This document shows positions 34,430-42,591 of a stretch of DNA of 64,000 bases, in pieces. Numbering within the stretch: position 1 is the first letter of the stretch; each line of letters begins with the position of its first letter. The DNA is from Rhodoferax sp. WC2427 (GTDB taxonomy: Bacteria; Pseudomonadota; Gammaproteobacteria; Burkholderiales; Burkholderiaceae_C). Where the stretch lies: positions 2,294,001-2,358,000 of the forward strand of contig NZ_CP162006.1 in NCBI RefSeq assembly GCF_040822085.1, written 5' to 3'. The notes under the pieces are model-generated. The model made no database searches. It was not told where the DNA came from and saw only the letters and a program-made list of their open reading frames with translations. The position numbers and the translations under genes were made by a program.

Positions 34430-35380
34430 TCAGTCGGCTTGTAGTTTGGCTTGCTGGACCACGCGCTTCCAGCGGGCCAGGTCGGACTTCACCAGCTCGG
34501 CCAGTTGCTCGGGTGTGCTGGCTTCCACGTCGGCCCCGTGGCCTTCGATGCGGGCGATGGTTTCCTTGTCGGCCAGCACCTGGTTCAGGGCGGCGTTGAG
34601 TTTGGCGATCACGTCCTTGGGGGTTTTGGCGGGCGCGAAGAGGGCATACCACTGGTCGACCTCCACGCCTTCGATGCCCAGTTCCTTGAGCGTGGGTACG
34701 TTGGGCAGCAGGGGCGAGCGCTTGGCTCCGGCAATCGCCAGGGCCTTGAGTTTGTCGGCCTTGACGTAGGGCAGCGCGGTGAACAGGCTGGGGAACATCA
34801 GCTGGGTTTGCCCGCCAATGGTGTCGGTGATGGCGGGGGCTGCGCCTTTGTAGGGCACGTGCAGCGGGTTGGTCTGGGTGGCCAGCTTGAAGAGCTCGGC
34901 GGCAAAGTGCGGAGCCGTGCCGTTGCCTGCAGAGGCGATGCTGAACTTGTCGGGCGTGGCCTTCATCAGGGCCACAAGCTCCTTCACGTCCTTGGCCTTG
35001 ACGCTGGGGTTCATGACCATCAGTGTGGGGGAGTAGCCCACGCGGCCCACCGGCTCGAAGCTGGTGATCGGGTCGTAGCGCAGCTTTTGCAGCGCCGGGT
35101 TCATGGCGTGGGTGGCCACGTAGCCAAACATGAGGGTGTTGCCATCGGGCGCGGCGCGGGCCACCAGCTCGGCGGCAATGGCCCCGTTGGCCCCGGCCTT
35201 GTTGTCGATGATGACGGTCTGGTTCAGCACCAAGGCCAGCTTTTGCCCGATGGTGCGGGCCATGGCATCGTTGCCGCCACCGGCAGCGGTGGGCACCACG
35301 ATGGTCAGCGGTTTGTCGTTGGCGGCGAAGGCCAGGCTGCTGCTGGCCAGCAGTGCGACGGCGGTGAGGGTTTTGAACAA
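34430..35380 (-). CDS. Tripartite tricarboxylate transporter receptor (TctC/Bug family)
   Basis: The 316-aa periplasmic binding protein has a signal peptide (MFKTLTAVALLASSSLAFAA), then the Bug-family PLTIVVPTAAGGGNDAMART motif, GYVATHAMNPALQKLRYDP, APHFAAELFKLA and QLMFPSLFTALPY. It starts at TTG 35380 with a strong AGGAGA site; no ATG gives as good a signal peptide. No TctA or TctB is in the window; such orphan receptors are abundant in Comamonadaceae. It is the closest relative in the window of the receptor half of the following fusion gene, so tandem duplication is likely. Confidence 0.93.
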   Translation of the reverse strand: MFKTLTAVALLASSSLAFAANDKPLTIVVPTAAGGGNDAMARTIGQKLALVLNQTVIIDNKAGANGAIAAELVARAAPDGNTLMFGYVATHAMNPALQKLRYDPITSFEPVGRVGYSPTLMVMNPSVKAKDVKELVALMKATPDKFSIASAGNGTAPHFAAELFKLATQTNPLHVPYKGAAPAITDTIGGQTQLMFPSLFTALPYVKADKLKALAIAGAKRSPLLPNVPTLKELGIEGVEVDQWYALFAPAKTPKDVIAKLNAALNQVLADKETIARIEGHGADVEASTPEQLAELVKSDLARWKRVVQQAKLQAD

Positions 35381-35436
35381 GCGTGTCTCCTGGTGTTGAG
35401 AGGTGTGGCGGGGGCCACTGGCACGATTGTTGTTGC

Positions 35437-35449
35437 TGCACGCCGTGCA
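35437..35449. promoter_or_regulatory. Palindromic operator-like site 1 upstream of tctC
   Basis: TGCACGCCGTGCA is a 13-bp palindrome with the T-N11-A form of LysR sites, 57 bp upstream of the tctC start codon. Confidence 0.5.
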
Positions 35450-35476
35450 GTAAATTGCACTTTTTTAATCTATTGG

Positions 35477-35489
35477 TGCACGCTGTGCA
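35477..35489. promoter_or_regulatory. Palindromic operator-like site 2 upstream of tctC
   Basis: TGCACGCTGTGCA repeats site 1 with one base changed, centred 40 bp away (about four helical turns), consistent with two dimers bound on one DNA face. Confidence 0.5.
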
Positions 35490-35523
35490 TTTGTCTAAAA
35501 TGGCCTGGAATTGGCCTTTGCAA

Positions 35524-35583
35524 GCCTTTTAGCCTGCTACCGCCCATGGAATGGGCGGTAGCAGCTATCGGAAAGATAGCATG
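35524..35583 (-). repeat. Dispersed palindromic element, intergenic
   Basis: The core ctgctaccgccca-tggaa-tgggcggtagcag is a 13-bp perfect hairpin. On the minus strand it follows the stop of the SDR gene and may act as its terminator, though no long T-run follows. Confidence 0.75.
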
Positions 35584-35594
35584 CCGCGGGGGTG

Positions 35595-36389
35595 TCAAGA
35601 CAGGTAGCGCGGTGCCGGTTGGCTCAGCGACAGGTTGGGTCCCAGCTTGGCGCGGGCCGCACCCAGGGCCGCCCAGTCGGCGGCATCGGGCAGGGACGGG
35701 ATGGTGATCAGCTCGTGGCGGTCCAGGCCGACCAGCGCGGCATCCACCATCGCTCCAGCTTCCATCACCATTTCGGCGGGGAAGTGGGCCAGGTCCATAC
35801 CGGCGCGCTCCCAGATTTCGGTGCGCGTGGCACCCGGCAGCACGGCCTGCACCTGCACGCCGTGGGGGCTGGCTTCGGCGTGCAGGCTTTGCGTCAGGCT
35901 GAGCACATAGGCTTTGCTGGCGCTGTAGCTGGCGTTGAAGGTCTCGGGGGCCAGGGCCACCACCGAGGCAATGTTGATCAGGGTGCCTTGGCCGCGGGGC
36001 ACAAAACGGGCCAGTGCCGCCGCCGCCAGCCGGGTCAGGGTGACCACGTTGAGCTGCACCATGGTGTCCACGCGGTCGATGTCCGATTCGGCCAGGGTGC
36101 CGTTGCTGGCGACACCCGCGTTGTTGACCAGCAGGGTGATGGCATCGTCGCTGCGCAGGCGCTGCTCAATGCGGGCTACGTCGGCCTTGGCGGTCAGGTC
36201 GGCGGGCAGCACTTCGACCTGCACGCCATGGGTGCTGCGCAGCCGGGCGGCCAGGGCTTCGAGGCGGGCCAGGTCGCGGGCGACCAGCAGCAGGTGGTAG
36301 CCGCGCTGGGCCAGGCGGTCGGCGTAGACCGCACCGATGCCGGTGGATGCGCCGGTGATGAGGGCGGTGCCGAGAGAAGAGGTGGTCAT
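35595..36389 (-). CDS. Short-chain dehydrogenase/reductase
   Basis: The 264-aa protein has the classical SDR layout: nucleotide-binding TGASTGIG (about 13-20), NNAG (about 89-92), and the catalytic Ser with YSASK (about 154-158). The RD after LLLVA suggests NADP(H) preference. Substrate cannot be told. It is divergent from a TetR-family gene with two operator-like palindromes between, so expression is probably controlled by that repressor. Confidence 0.92.
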   Translation of the reverse strand: MTTSSLGTALITGASTGIGAVYADRLAQRGYHLLLVARDLARLEALAARLRSTHGVQVEVLPADLTAKADVARIEQRLRSDDAITLLVNNAGVASNGTLAESDIDRVDTMVQLNVVTLTRLAAAALARFVPRGQGTLINIASVVALAPETFNASYSASKAYVLSLTQSLHAEASPHGVQVQAVLPGATRTEIWERAGMDLAHFPAEMVMEAGAMVDAALVGLDRHELITIPSLPDAADWAALGAARAKLGPNLSLSQPAPRYLS

Positions 36390-36415
36390 GGTGTGCTTTC
36401 AGAGGTGGTTTTTAT

Positions 36416-36429
36416 ATGACGGTCGTCAT
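36416..36429. promoter_or_regulatory. TetR-type operator 1
   Basis: ATGACGGTCGTCAT is a perfect 14-bp palindrome 27 bp upstream of the SDR start codon, within tttatatgacggtcgtcat. Confidence 0.65.
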
Positions 36430-36438
36430 GATTGAATT

Positions 36439-36458
36439 ATATGTTGATCGTCATATAA
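36439..36458. promoter_or_regulatory. TetR-type operator 2
   Basis: TATATGTTGATCGTCATATA is an imperfect palindrome; its reverse complement shares TTTATATGACGRTC with operator 1, so the two sites face each other between the divergent SDR and tetR genes. Confidence 0.65.
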
Positions 36459-36496
36459 AATGTCAAGCATTCTTCTTTCCTTTTGAGAGTACGACC

Positions 36497-37066
36497 ATGA
36501 AAGTCAGCCGCGAGCAAGCCAACGAGAACCGTGAACGCGTGCTGGGCGTGGCCGCGCAGCTGTTCCGCGAGCGGGGTTTTGACGGGGTCGGCCTGGCCGA
36601 CATCATGAAAACCGCCGGGCTGACCCATGGCGGCTTTTATGGCCAGTTCAGCTCCAAAGACGATTTGCTGGCCCAGGCCAGCACCCGGGCGTTCGAGGGC
36701 GGCACGGCCTGGTGGCAGCAGATGGTGGCCGCCGCGCCCGAGCAGCCGCTGCAGGCCATCAGCGCGGCCTACCTGTCCACGGCCCACCGCGACCAGCCCG
36801 GCCAGGGCTGCTGGGTGGCGGCTTTGGGCTCCGAGGTGGCGCGCCAGTCGGCCCCGGTGCGCCGGGCGGTGACCGAAGGCATCCAGGCCATGGCCGCCAT
36901 GCTGGCGCAGTGGATGCCGGGCCGCTCCAAAGCCGCCCAACGCGAGAAGGCGCTGGCCACCTATGCCGCCATGGTGGGCGCACTGGTGCTGGCGCGGGCG
37001 GTGGACGATGCGGCCCTGTCGGAAGAGATCTTGCAGGCCGTGGCGCGCACCACGGCAAAAATCTAG
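36497..37066 (+). CDS. TetR/AcrR-family transcriptional repressor
   Basis: The 189-aa regulator has an N-terminal HTH (RERGFDGVGLADIMKTAGLT, HGGFYGQFSSKDDLL) typical of the YcdC/TetR_C-type subfamily, and a helical ligand-binding C-terminal domain with QGCWVAALGSEVAR. ATG 36497 with a GAGAG site was chosen; the frame is open upstream across the operator region. It probably represses itself and the divergent SDR gene. Confidence 0.92.
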   Translation: MKVSREQANENRERVLGVAAQLFRERGFDGVGLADIMKTAGLTHGGFYGQFSSKDDLLAQASTRAFEGGTAWWQQMVAAAPEQPLQAISAAYLSTAHRDQPGQGCWVAALGSEVARQSAPVRRAVTEGIQAMAAMLAQWMPGRSKAAQREKALATYAAMVGALVLARAVDDAALSEEILQAVARTTAKI

Positions 37067-37068
37067 TG

Positions 37069-37124
37069 TGCTATATAAAAAGTAGCTGCTTGCGCTCAAT
37101 ACATAAGCGCTGGAAGCCTTTTAG
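37069..37124 (+). repeat. Dispersed palindromic element between convergent genes
   Basis: The sequence gtgctatataaaaagtagct followed by gcttgcgctcaatacataagcgc is just after the tetR stop and before the gntR stop. Confidence 0.8.
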
Positions 37125-37132
37125 ATGCCCCA

Positions 37133-37852
37133 TCAGGGTTTGACGGTGTAGGGCAGCAAACGGGCCTGCGATGCCGTCAGCAAATCCGTCATGGCCTTGG
37201 CGGCGGCATCGGGTTCGCGTGCCAGGATGTGGCGGTGCACGGCGGCGTGCAGGTCCAGGTCTTCGCTGGGGCGGGTGGCATGGCGCAGCAGGGTTTCGGA
37301 CGACACCCGCAGCGCGGCCTTGATGCCGTTGCCAATGGTGATGAACATGCCGTTGCGCGACACCTCGATGATGGTCATGTGGAAGGCCAGGTCGGCCTCG
37401 GCGGCGGCGCGCACTTCGTTGGTGGTGTAGGCGGCCGCCAGCTCGTGGTAGCGGCGGTCCAGCAGCTGCATGTCGGCGGCGTTGCCCGCCCGGGCGGCCA
37501 GAAAGCAGGCGCGCGGCTCGAAGCACAGGCGCATCTCAAAAATATCTTCGATGATCTTGCTGTCGAACTGGGCGTGCAGCCGCCAGGCCAGGACGTCGCG
37601 GTCCAGCAGGTTCCAGTCGGAAAACGGCAGCACCCGCGTGCCGATTTTGGGCGACACGTCGATCAGCCGCTTGCTCGAGAGCTGCTTGATGGCTTCGCGC
37701 ACGGTGGTGCGGCTGACCCCGTAGGCGCTGCACAGGTCGCTTTCCACCGGCAGCGCGTCGCCGGGCAGAAATTCACCGCCCACGACGCGCATGCCGATGA
37801 TTTTGGCCACCTGGGCGGTCATGGTGCCGACCAGCGGTTCACGTTCAAACAT
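37133..37852 (-). CDS. GntR-family (FadR/FCD) transcriptional regulator
   Basis: The 239-aa protein has an N-terminal winged HTH (GEFLPGDALPVESDLCSAYG then VSRTTVREAIKQLSSKRLI) and a C-terminal all-helical FCD ligand domain (EMRLCFEPRACFLAAR... AEADLAFHMTIIE... DLDLHAAVHRHIL) with metal/ligand His residues. It is the last gene of the arabinoside operon, 35 bp after abfA, and is the likely sugar-responsive repressor of the operon promoter near 43.7 kb. Confidence 0.92.
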   Translation of the reverse strand: MFEREPLVGTMTAQVAKIIGMRVVGGEFLPGDALPVESDLCSAYGVSRTTVREAIKQLSSKRLIDVSPKIGTRVLPFSDWNLLDRDVLAWRLHAQFDSKIIEDIFEMRLCFEPRACFLAARAGNAADMQLLDRRYHELAAAYTTNEVRAAAEADLAFHMTIIEVSRNGMFITIGNGIKAALRVSSETLLRHATRPSEDLDLHAAVHRHILAREPDAAAKAMTDLLTASQARLLPYTVKP

Positions 37853-37887
37853 GCGGTTTCCTTCTGGGGCATCGCGTGCCCCTTTTT

Positions 37888-39408
37888 TTATTTACGGCCC
37901 AGCGCGGTCGTCACGATCACGTTCCACGATCCGGGCTTCAACTCGGCCACGATGGTCTCGCCGTCTACCTGCACGTGGGGGTTATTTTCGGGCACAACGG
38001 TGTTGGGCGCGTCTTTGGTGTTGGTGGCCTTCATATTGCTGTGGTGCAGGGCCAGCGCGTGGTCCAGCGTGCGGGTGGTGCCCAGGCCGCGCAGTTCGAT
38101 GCGCAGCTGCATGCTTTCGGTGAGGTGGCGGTTCAGCGCAAACACGGTGGTGGTGCCGGTGGCTTCGTCGTCCACCACGCAGGCGCACAGGTAGGGGATT
38201 TCCGGGTGGCTTTTGGCCTCGTAGCTGGGCGAGTCGATCACCGGGCGCAGCACCTTGCCGTGGGCAAAGCGGGTGGCCTGGGCGAAAGGGTAGAAGATGG
38301 TTTGGCGCCAGGCCGGGCCGCCGGGCTCGGTCATGATGGGGCCGATCACATTCACCAGTTGCGCCAGGCAGGCCACCTTGACGCGGTCGGCGTTGTTCAT
38401 CATCACGATGAGCGCGCCGCCCACCACCAGGGCATCTTCGGTGTTGTAGATTTCTTCCAGCAGGCGGGGCGCTTGCGGCCAGCCGGGCTGGCGCAGGTCG
38501 TTGATGGAGCGGGCCTTGTACCAGACGTTCCACTCGTCAAACGACAGCATGATGCGCTTGGCCGAGTGCTTGCGCGCCGCCACGCCATCGGCCACGGCGA
38601 CGATTTCCTTGATCGACTGGTCCATCTGCTCGATGCAGCCGAAAAACTCGGGCGTGGAGTCGCCGCGGTTTTCAAAATAGGTGTGCAGCGAGATGAAGTC
38701 CACGTCGTCAAAGCAGTGCTCCAGCACCGTGTCTTCCCACTGGCCGTAGGTGGGCATGTTGTGCGCCGACGAGCCGCAGGCGGCGAGTTGGATGGTCGGG
38801 TCCACCAGGCGCATGAGCTTGGCGGTCTCGTGGGCGATGCGGCCGTATTCTTCGGCGGTTTTGGAGCAAATTTGCCAGGGGCCGTCCATCTCGTTGCCCA
38901 GACACCAGAACTTGATGTCGTGCGGGGCGGCCACGCCATGCGACTTGCGCAGCTCGGACAGGGCGGTGCCGCCGGGGTGGTTGCAGTATTCGAGAAACTC
39001 GCGGGCCTCATTGGGGCCGCGCGTGCCCAGGTTCACGGCCCACATGGGTTCGATGTCGGTGGCGGCGCACCATTCCATGAATTCGTTGGTGCCAAACTGG
39101 TTGGTCTCGGTGGAGGCCCAGGCCAGGTCCAGGCGCACCGGGCGGTCAGCGGCAGGGCCGACACCGTCTTCCCAGTTGTAGCCGGAGACAAAGTTGCCGC
39201 CGGGGTAGCGCACGATGGTGGGGCCGAGCTCGCGGGTCAGCTCCATCACGTCGCCGCGAAAGCCGCGCTCGTCGGCCGTGGGGTGGCCGGGTTCGTAGAT
39301 GCCGGTGTAGACCGCGCGGCCCAGGTGTTCGACAAAGCTGCCGAAGATGCGCCGGTCCAGCTCAGACACGGCGAAGTCGCGGTCTACGACCAGGCGGGTG
39401 GAGATCAT
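37888..39408 (-). CDS. abfA: Alpha-L-arabinofuranosidase, GH51
   Basis: The 506-aa glycosidase releases terminal L-arabinofuranose from arabinan, arabinoxylan or arabino-oligosaccharides. GH51 features are visible: FGSFVEHLGRAVYTGIYEP at the start, IVRYPGGNFVSGYNWEDGVG, the acid/base Glu in WCLGNEMDG (about 173) and the nucleophile Glu in LSFDEWNVWY (about 293). A C-terminal beta-sandwich ends the protein. No signal peptide is present, so it acts on imported oligosaccharides in the cytosol, which fits the adjacent ABC importer. Confidence 0.96.
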   Translation of the reverse strand: MISTRLVVDRDFAVSELDRRIFGSFVEHLGRAVYTGIYEPGHPTADERGFRGDVMELTRELGPTIVRYPGGNFVSGYNWEDGVGPAADRPVRLDLAWASTETNQFGTNEFMEWCAATDIEPMWAVNLGTRGPNEAREFLEYCNHPGGTALSELRKSHGVAAPHDIKFWCLGNEMDGPWQICSKTAEEYGRIAHETAKLMRLVDPTIQLAACGSSAHNMPTYGQWEDTVLEHCFDDVDFISLHTYFENRGDSTPEFFGCIEQMDQSIKEIVAVADGVAARKHSAKRIMLSFDEWNVWYKARSINDLRQPGWPQAPRLLEEIYNTEDALVVGGALIVMMNNADRVKVACLAQLVNVIGPIMTEPGGPAWRQTIFYPFAQATRFAHGKVLRPVIDSPSYEAKSHPEIPYLCACVVDDEATGTTTVFALNRHLTESMQLRIELRGLGTTRTLDHALALHHSNMKATNTKDAPNTVVPENNPHVQVDGETIVAELKPGSWNVIVTTALGRK

Positions 39409-39448
39409 GGTGTGCTTCCTGTGAAAAAAGGGGGGTGGGTGGAGGGGT

Positions 39449-40780
39449 TTAGCGGACGCTGGCCAGCAGCTTGTTGACGCGTTCTTCGGCCGACTTTTGC
39501 ACTGCGTCGATCGGCTTTTTGGTCAGCAGCATGTTGACCATTTCTTCGCCCACAATGGCTTCGATGGCGCGCTGGCGCGGCACATTGCTGGGCACCGACA
39601 CACCGATGCTGCTGATCTCCAGGATGTTGCTGCGGAACGGCAGCTTCTTGAAGTCGTCGCGGGCGGTGGCGGTGCTGTTGGCGGGCAGGTGGCCGGTGCG
39701 GGCCCACTCGTAGTCGCGCTCCCACAGGAACTTCATGAACGTCAGCGCGGCCTGGCGGGTCTTTTCATCCTTGGCACCGTTTTTGAGCATCACCCAGCTG
39801 TGGCCGTCGGCAAAGGCGGCTTTCTTGGCGTAGATCTTGGCGAAGGGCACGACCGAATAGCCGCCTTTCAGGGGCGAGTCGGCCTTGTCGGCCGCATCCA
39901 CAAAGTCGCCAATCGTCCAGGTGCCGACGATGTGCACGCCGACATCGCCATTGATGAAGGCCTGGTTGGCCGCGCCGTAGTCCATGTTGGGCTTGATCAG
40001 GCCCTCGGCGTACAGCGTGTTCATCAGCTCCAGCGCGTTGCGGGCGGGCTTGGAGTGCATGTCGATCTGCTTGCCGTTGGCGGCGAACAGCGTGCCGTTT
40101 TGCTGGGCCACCAGGGTCACCAGGTTGCGGAAGTTGGCGGCGGTATCCGAGGTAGGCCAGCCCAGGTAGGCCTTGCCGGTGGCGGCCTTGAACTTGCGGG
40201 CCTGGGCCAGCAGCTCTTCAGGGCTTTGCGGCAGGGTGGCCGAGCCGTCGGCGTTGGTCAGCCCGGCCTTCTTCATCAGGTTGCCGTTGATGTGCCACAG
40301 CCAGGACCAGGTGTCGAAGGGCAGGGCGTAGGTTTTGCCGCCGATCTGCGTGCCGCGTTTGGCCTGCTCGCTGAACTGGTCGGTACTGATGCCCACCGCC
40401 TTGAAGCTGTCGTCCAGCGGCTCCACCAGCTTGCGGGCCACGTAGTCGCCCAGCACGGACTCGTGCATCACGGTGATGGTGGGCACGTCTTTGGCCACGA
40501 TGCGGGCGCTGAGTTGGTCGTAGTACGGGCCCCATTCGGCAATTTGCGGCTTGACCACGATGCCGTCTTTGTTGGTGGCGTTGAACTCGTTGATCAGCGT
40601 GGTGATGATGCCGCACTCGCCATGCGCCTTGCTGGCATCCACGGCCTTGCCGTAGTCGGCATCGCAGGCCCCGAAGAAGCGGGCCACGGTGATCTCGGTC
40701 TTGGCCTGGGCCGCGCACAGGGCGCTGGTGGTGGCCAGGGTGATTGCCACCAGGCTGGCGGCAATGGTTTTCAGTCTCAT
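39449..40780 (-). CDS. ABC transporter sugar-binding protein
   Basis: The 443-aa family-1 extracellular solute-binding protein has a signal peptide (MRLKTIAASLVAITLATTSA, cleavage near 23-26) and typical segments WGPYYDQLSARIVAKDVP, YALPFDTWSWLWHINGNLMK and INGDVGVHIVGTWTIGDF. It binds the sugar for the importer formed by the three genes upstream. Linkage to abfA suggests arabino-oligosaccharides as ligand, but this is inferred from context only. Confidence 0.93.
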   Translation of the reverse strand: MRLKTIAASLVAITLATTSALCAAQAKTEITVARFFGACDADYGKAVDASKAHGECGIITTLINEFNATNKDGIVVKPQIAEWGPYYDQLSARIVAKDVPTITVMHESVLGDYVARKLVEPLDDSFKAVGISTDQFSEQAKRGTQIGGKTYALPFDTWSWLWHINGNLMKKAGLTNADGSATLPQSPEELLAQARKFKAATGKAYLGWPTSDTAANFRNLVTLVAQQNGTLFAANGKQIDMHSKPARNALELMNTLYAEGLIKPNMDYGAANQAFINGDVGVHIVGTWTIGDFVDAADKADSPLKGGYSVVPFAKIYAKKAAFADGHSWVMLKNGAKDEKTRQAALTFMKFLWERDYEWARTGHLPANSTATARDDFKKLPFRSNILEISSIGVSVPSNVPRQRAIEAIVGEEMVNMLLTKKPIDAVQKSAEERVNKLLASVR

Positions 40781-40854
40781 GCTTGTCTCCTCTTTGTCAG
40801 GCCGAAGCCATTTTTTGGATGTGCAGCGGATCGGCGCTGCCCCGTTGAAAATCT

Positions 40855-41691
40855 CTAGCGCACTGCGGTGCCCGCCACGGCGGTGACGATGTACTTCTGG
40901 AAAAACAGGTACAGGATGAACAGCGGCAGCCCGGCGAACACGGCCTGCGACATCAGGTAGCCAATGCCCTCGCTTTGGGCAAAGTTCGACTGGCTGGAGG
41001 CCAGCCCCAGGGTGATGGTGTACATCTCGGATTTGGAGGCCGACACCAGCGGCCAGAGGTAGTCGTTCCAGGCATTCAAAAAGGTGAAGATGCCCAGCGT
41101 GGCCTGCGCCGGTACCGACAGCGGCAGGATGATGCGCCAGAAGATCTTCAGGCGCGAGGCGTTGTCCAGCAGCGCGGCCTCTTCCAGCTCTACCGGAATG
41201 CCCCGGAAATACTGCGCCATCAAAAACACGCCAAACGGTGCAGCCAGCTTGGGCAAAATCAGCGCACTGTAGGTGTTGTGCATGTCCAGGTCGGCAAACA
41301 GGCGGTGCAGCGGCACCAGAATGGCCTGTTCGGGCACGGCCAGCCCGGCCAGCACGCAGGCAAACAGAATGCGCCGCCCGGGGAAGGTGGTGCGCGCAAA
41401 GCCGTAGCCCGCCAGCGAGGCAATCACCAGGGTCAAAAAGGTCTGCCCCAGCGAGACGATGGCACTGTTGAGCAGCCAGCGGAACACCTGCGAGGTACCC
41501 AGGATGTCGGTGTAGTTCTTCAGCGTGAACGGCGGCGCAAACAGCACGTCGGTGCGCGCCATCAGCGCTGCGTTAGGCTTGAACGACAGCATGAAGATCC
41601 AGAACAGCGGGGCCACCCACACACAGGCCAGGGCGATGGCGGCGGCCAGAATCAGCTTGTCGCCCCAGCCGGTTTTCAACATACGGCTCAT
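40855..41691 (-). CDS. ABC sugar transporter permease (MalG type)
   Basis: The 278-aa membrane protein has six predicted TM segments and the EAA loop ELEEAALLDNASRLKIFWRI contacting the ATPase. The ATG overlaps the preceding permease stop by ATGA, and a GGAG site is present. It pairs with the MalF-type permease encoded at 41688-42584. Confidence 0.93.
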   Translation of the reverse strand: MSRMLKTGWGDKLILAAAIALACVWVAPLFWIFMLSFKPNAALMARTDVLFAPPFTLKNYTDILGTSQVFRWLLNSAIVSLGQTFLTLVIASLAGYGFARTTFPGRRILFACVLAGLAVPEQAILVPLHRLFADLDMHNTYSALILPKLAAPFGVFLMAQYFRGIPVELEEAALLDNASRLKIFWRIILPLSVPAQATLGIFTFLNAWNDYLWPLVSASKSEMYTITLGLASSQSNFAQSEGIGYLMSQAVFAGLPLFILYLFFQKYIVTAVAGTAVR

Positions 41692-42584
41692 GGTTTTTCT
41701 CCCCGTGCATCTTCAGTAGCGCGCTGGCGGCCCAGCCAGGCTTGCACGCTCACGCCGATCAGCATCAAGCCAAACAGCACCTGGGCCGAGGCGGCCGAAT
41801 AGCCCAGCGCCCACTGGGTAAAGCCGGTCTCGTAAATGAACTGCACGATGGGCCGCGAGCTGTTGTTAGGCCCGCCCTGGGTCATCAGGTACGACTGGCC
41901 GAACAGCTGGAACTGCTGGATCACCTCGATCACGGCCACCAGCGCCACGGTGCGCTTAATAGACGGCAGGGTGATGGACACAAAGGTGCGCCACCGGCCT
42001 GCGTTGTCGAGCGCGGCGGCCTCGTACATCTCTTGCGGAATCTGCTGCAGCGCGGCCAGAAACAGCATCATCGGCAGGCCAATGATCCACCACACGGTGA
42101 CCAGCGCTACCGACGGCAGGGCCAGCGATTCGGTGACCAGCGGGGCCAGCGGCTGCAGCCCGGCGCCCACCATCAGGTTCGACAGCAAGCCCTTGTCGGG
42201 CATCAGCACCAGCCGCCACACCAGGGTGACGATGGTGACCGACAGCACCGACGAGCCAAAAAAGATGGCGCGCAACGCGGCTCCGGTGCGCCCGGGCCGG
42301 TTCAAGGCCAGTGCCAGCGCCAGGCCCAGCGCCACGAACACGGGCGTGGTCATGGCCACGAAGTAGAAGGTGTTGCGCACCGCACCCAGGAAGATGTCGT
42401 CGTGCAGCAGGTCGGCGTAGTTTTTCAGGCCGACGAAGTCGCTGGTGTCGGCCAGCATGTCCACGTCGCGCAGGCTGAGCCACCAGCCCAGCACCAGCGG
42501 TAGCACCAGCAGCAGAACGTAGACCACCAGGTAGGGCAGAACGAACAGGCCGTTGAGCCAGTGTTTGGGTTGTTTGCGTGCCAT
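41688..42584 (-). CDS. ABC sugar transporter permease (MalF type)
   Basis: The 298-aa membrane protein has six TM segments (first at about 13-33, LFVLPYLVVYVLLLVLPLVL) and the EAA-like loop MYEAAALDNAGRWRTFVSIT. The ATG 42584 is eight bases after the ATPase stop; the open frame extends further upstream but only within the ATPase gene. It forms the channel with the MalG-type partner. Confidence 0.93.
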   Translation of the reverse strand: MARKQPKHWLNGLFVLPYLVVYVLLLVLPLVLGWWLSLRDVDMLADTSDFVGLKNYADLLHDDIFLGAVRNTFYFVAMTTPVFVALGLALALALNRPGRTGAALRAIFFGSSVLSVTIVTLVWRLVLMPDKGLLSNLMVGAGLQPLAPLVTESLALPSVALVTVWWIIGLPMMLFLAALQQIPQEMYEAAALDNAGRWRTFVSITLPSIKRTVALVAVIEVIQQFQLFGQSYLMTQGGPNNSSRPIVQFIYETGFTQWALGYSAASAQVLFGLMLIGVSVQAWLGRQRATEDARGEKP

Positions 42585-42591
42585 GGTGGCC

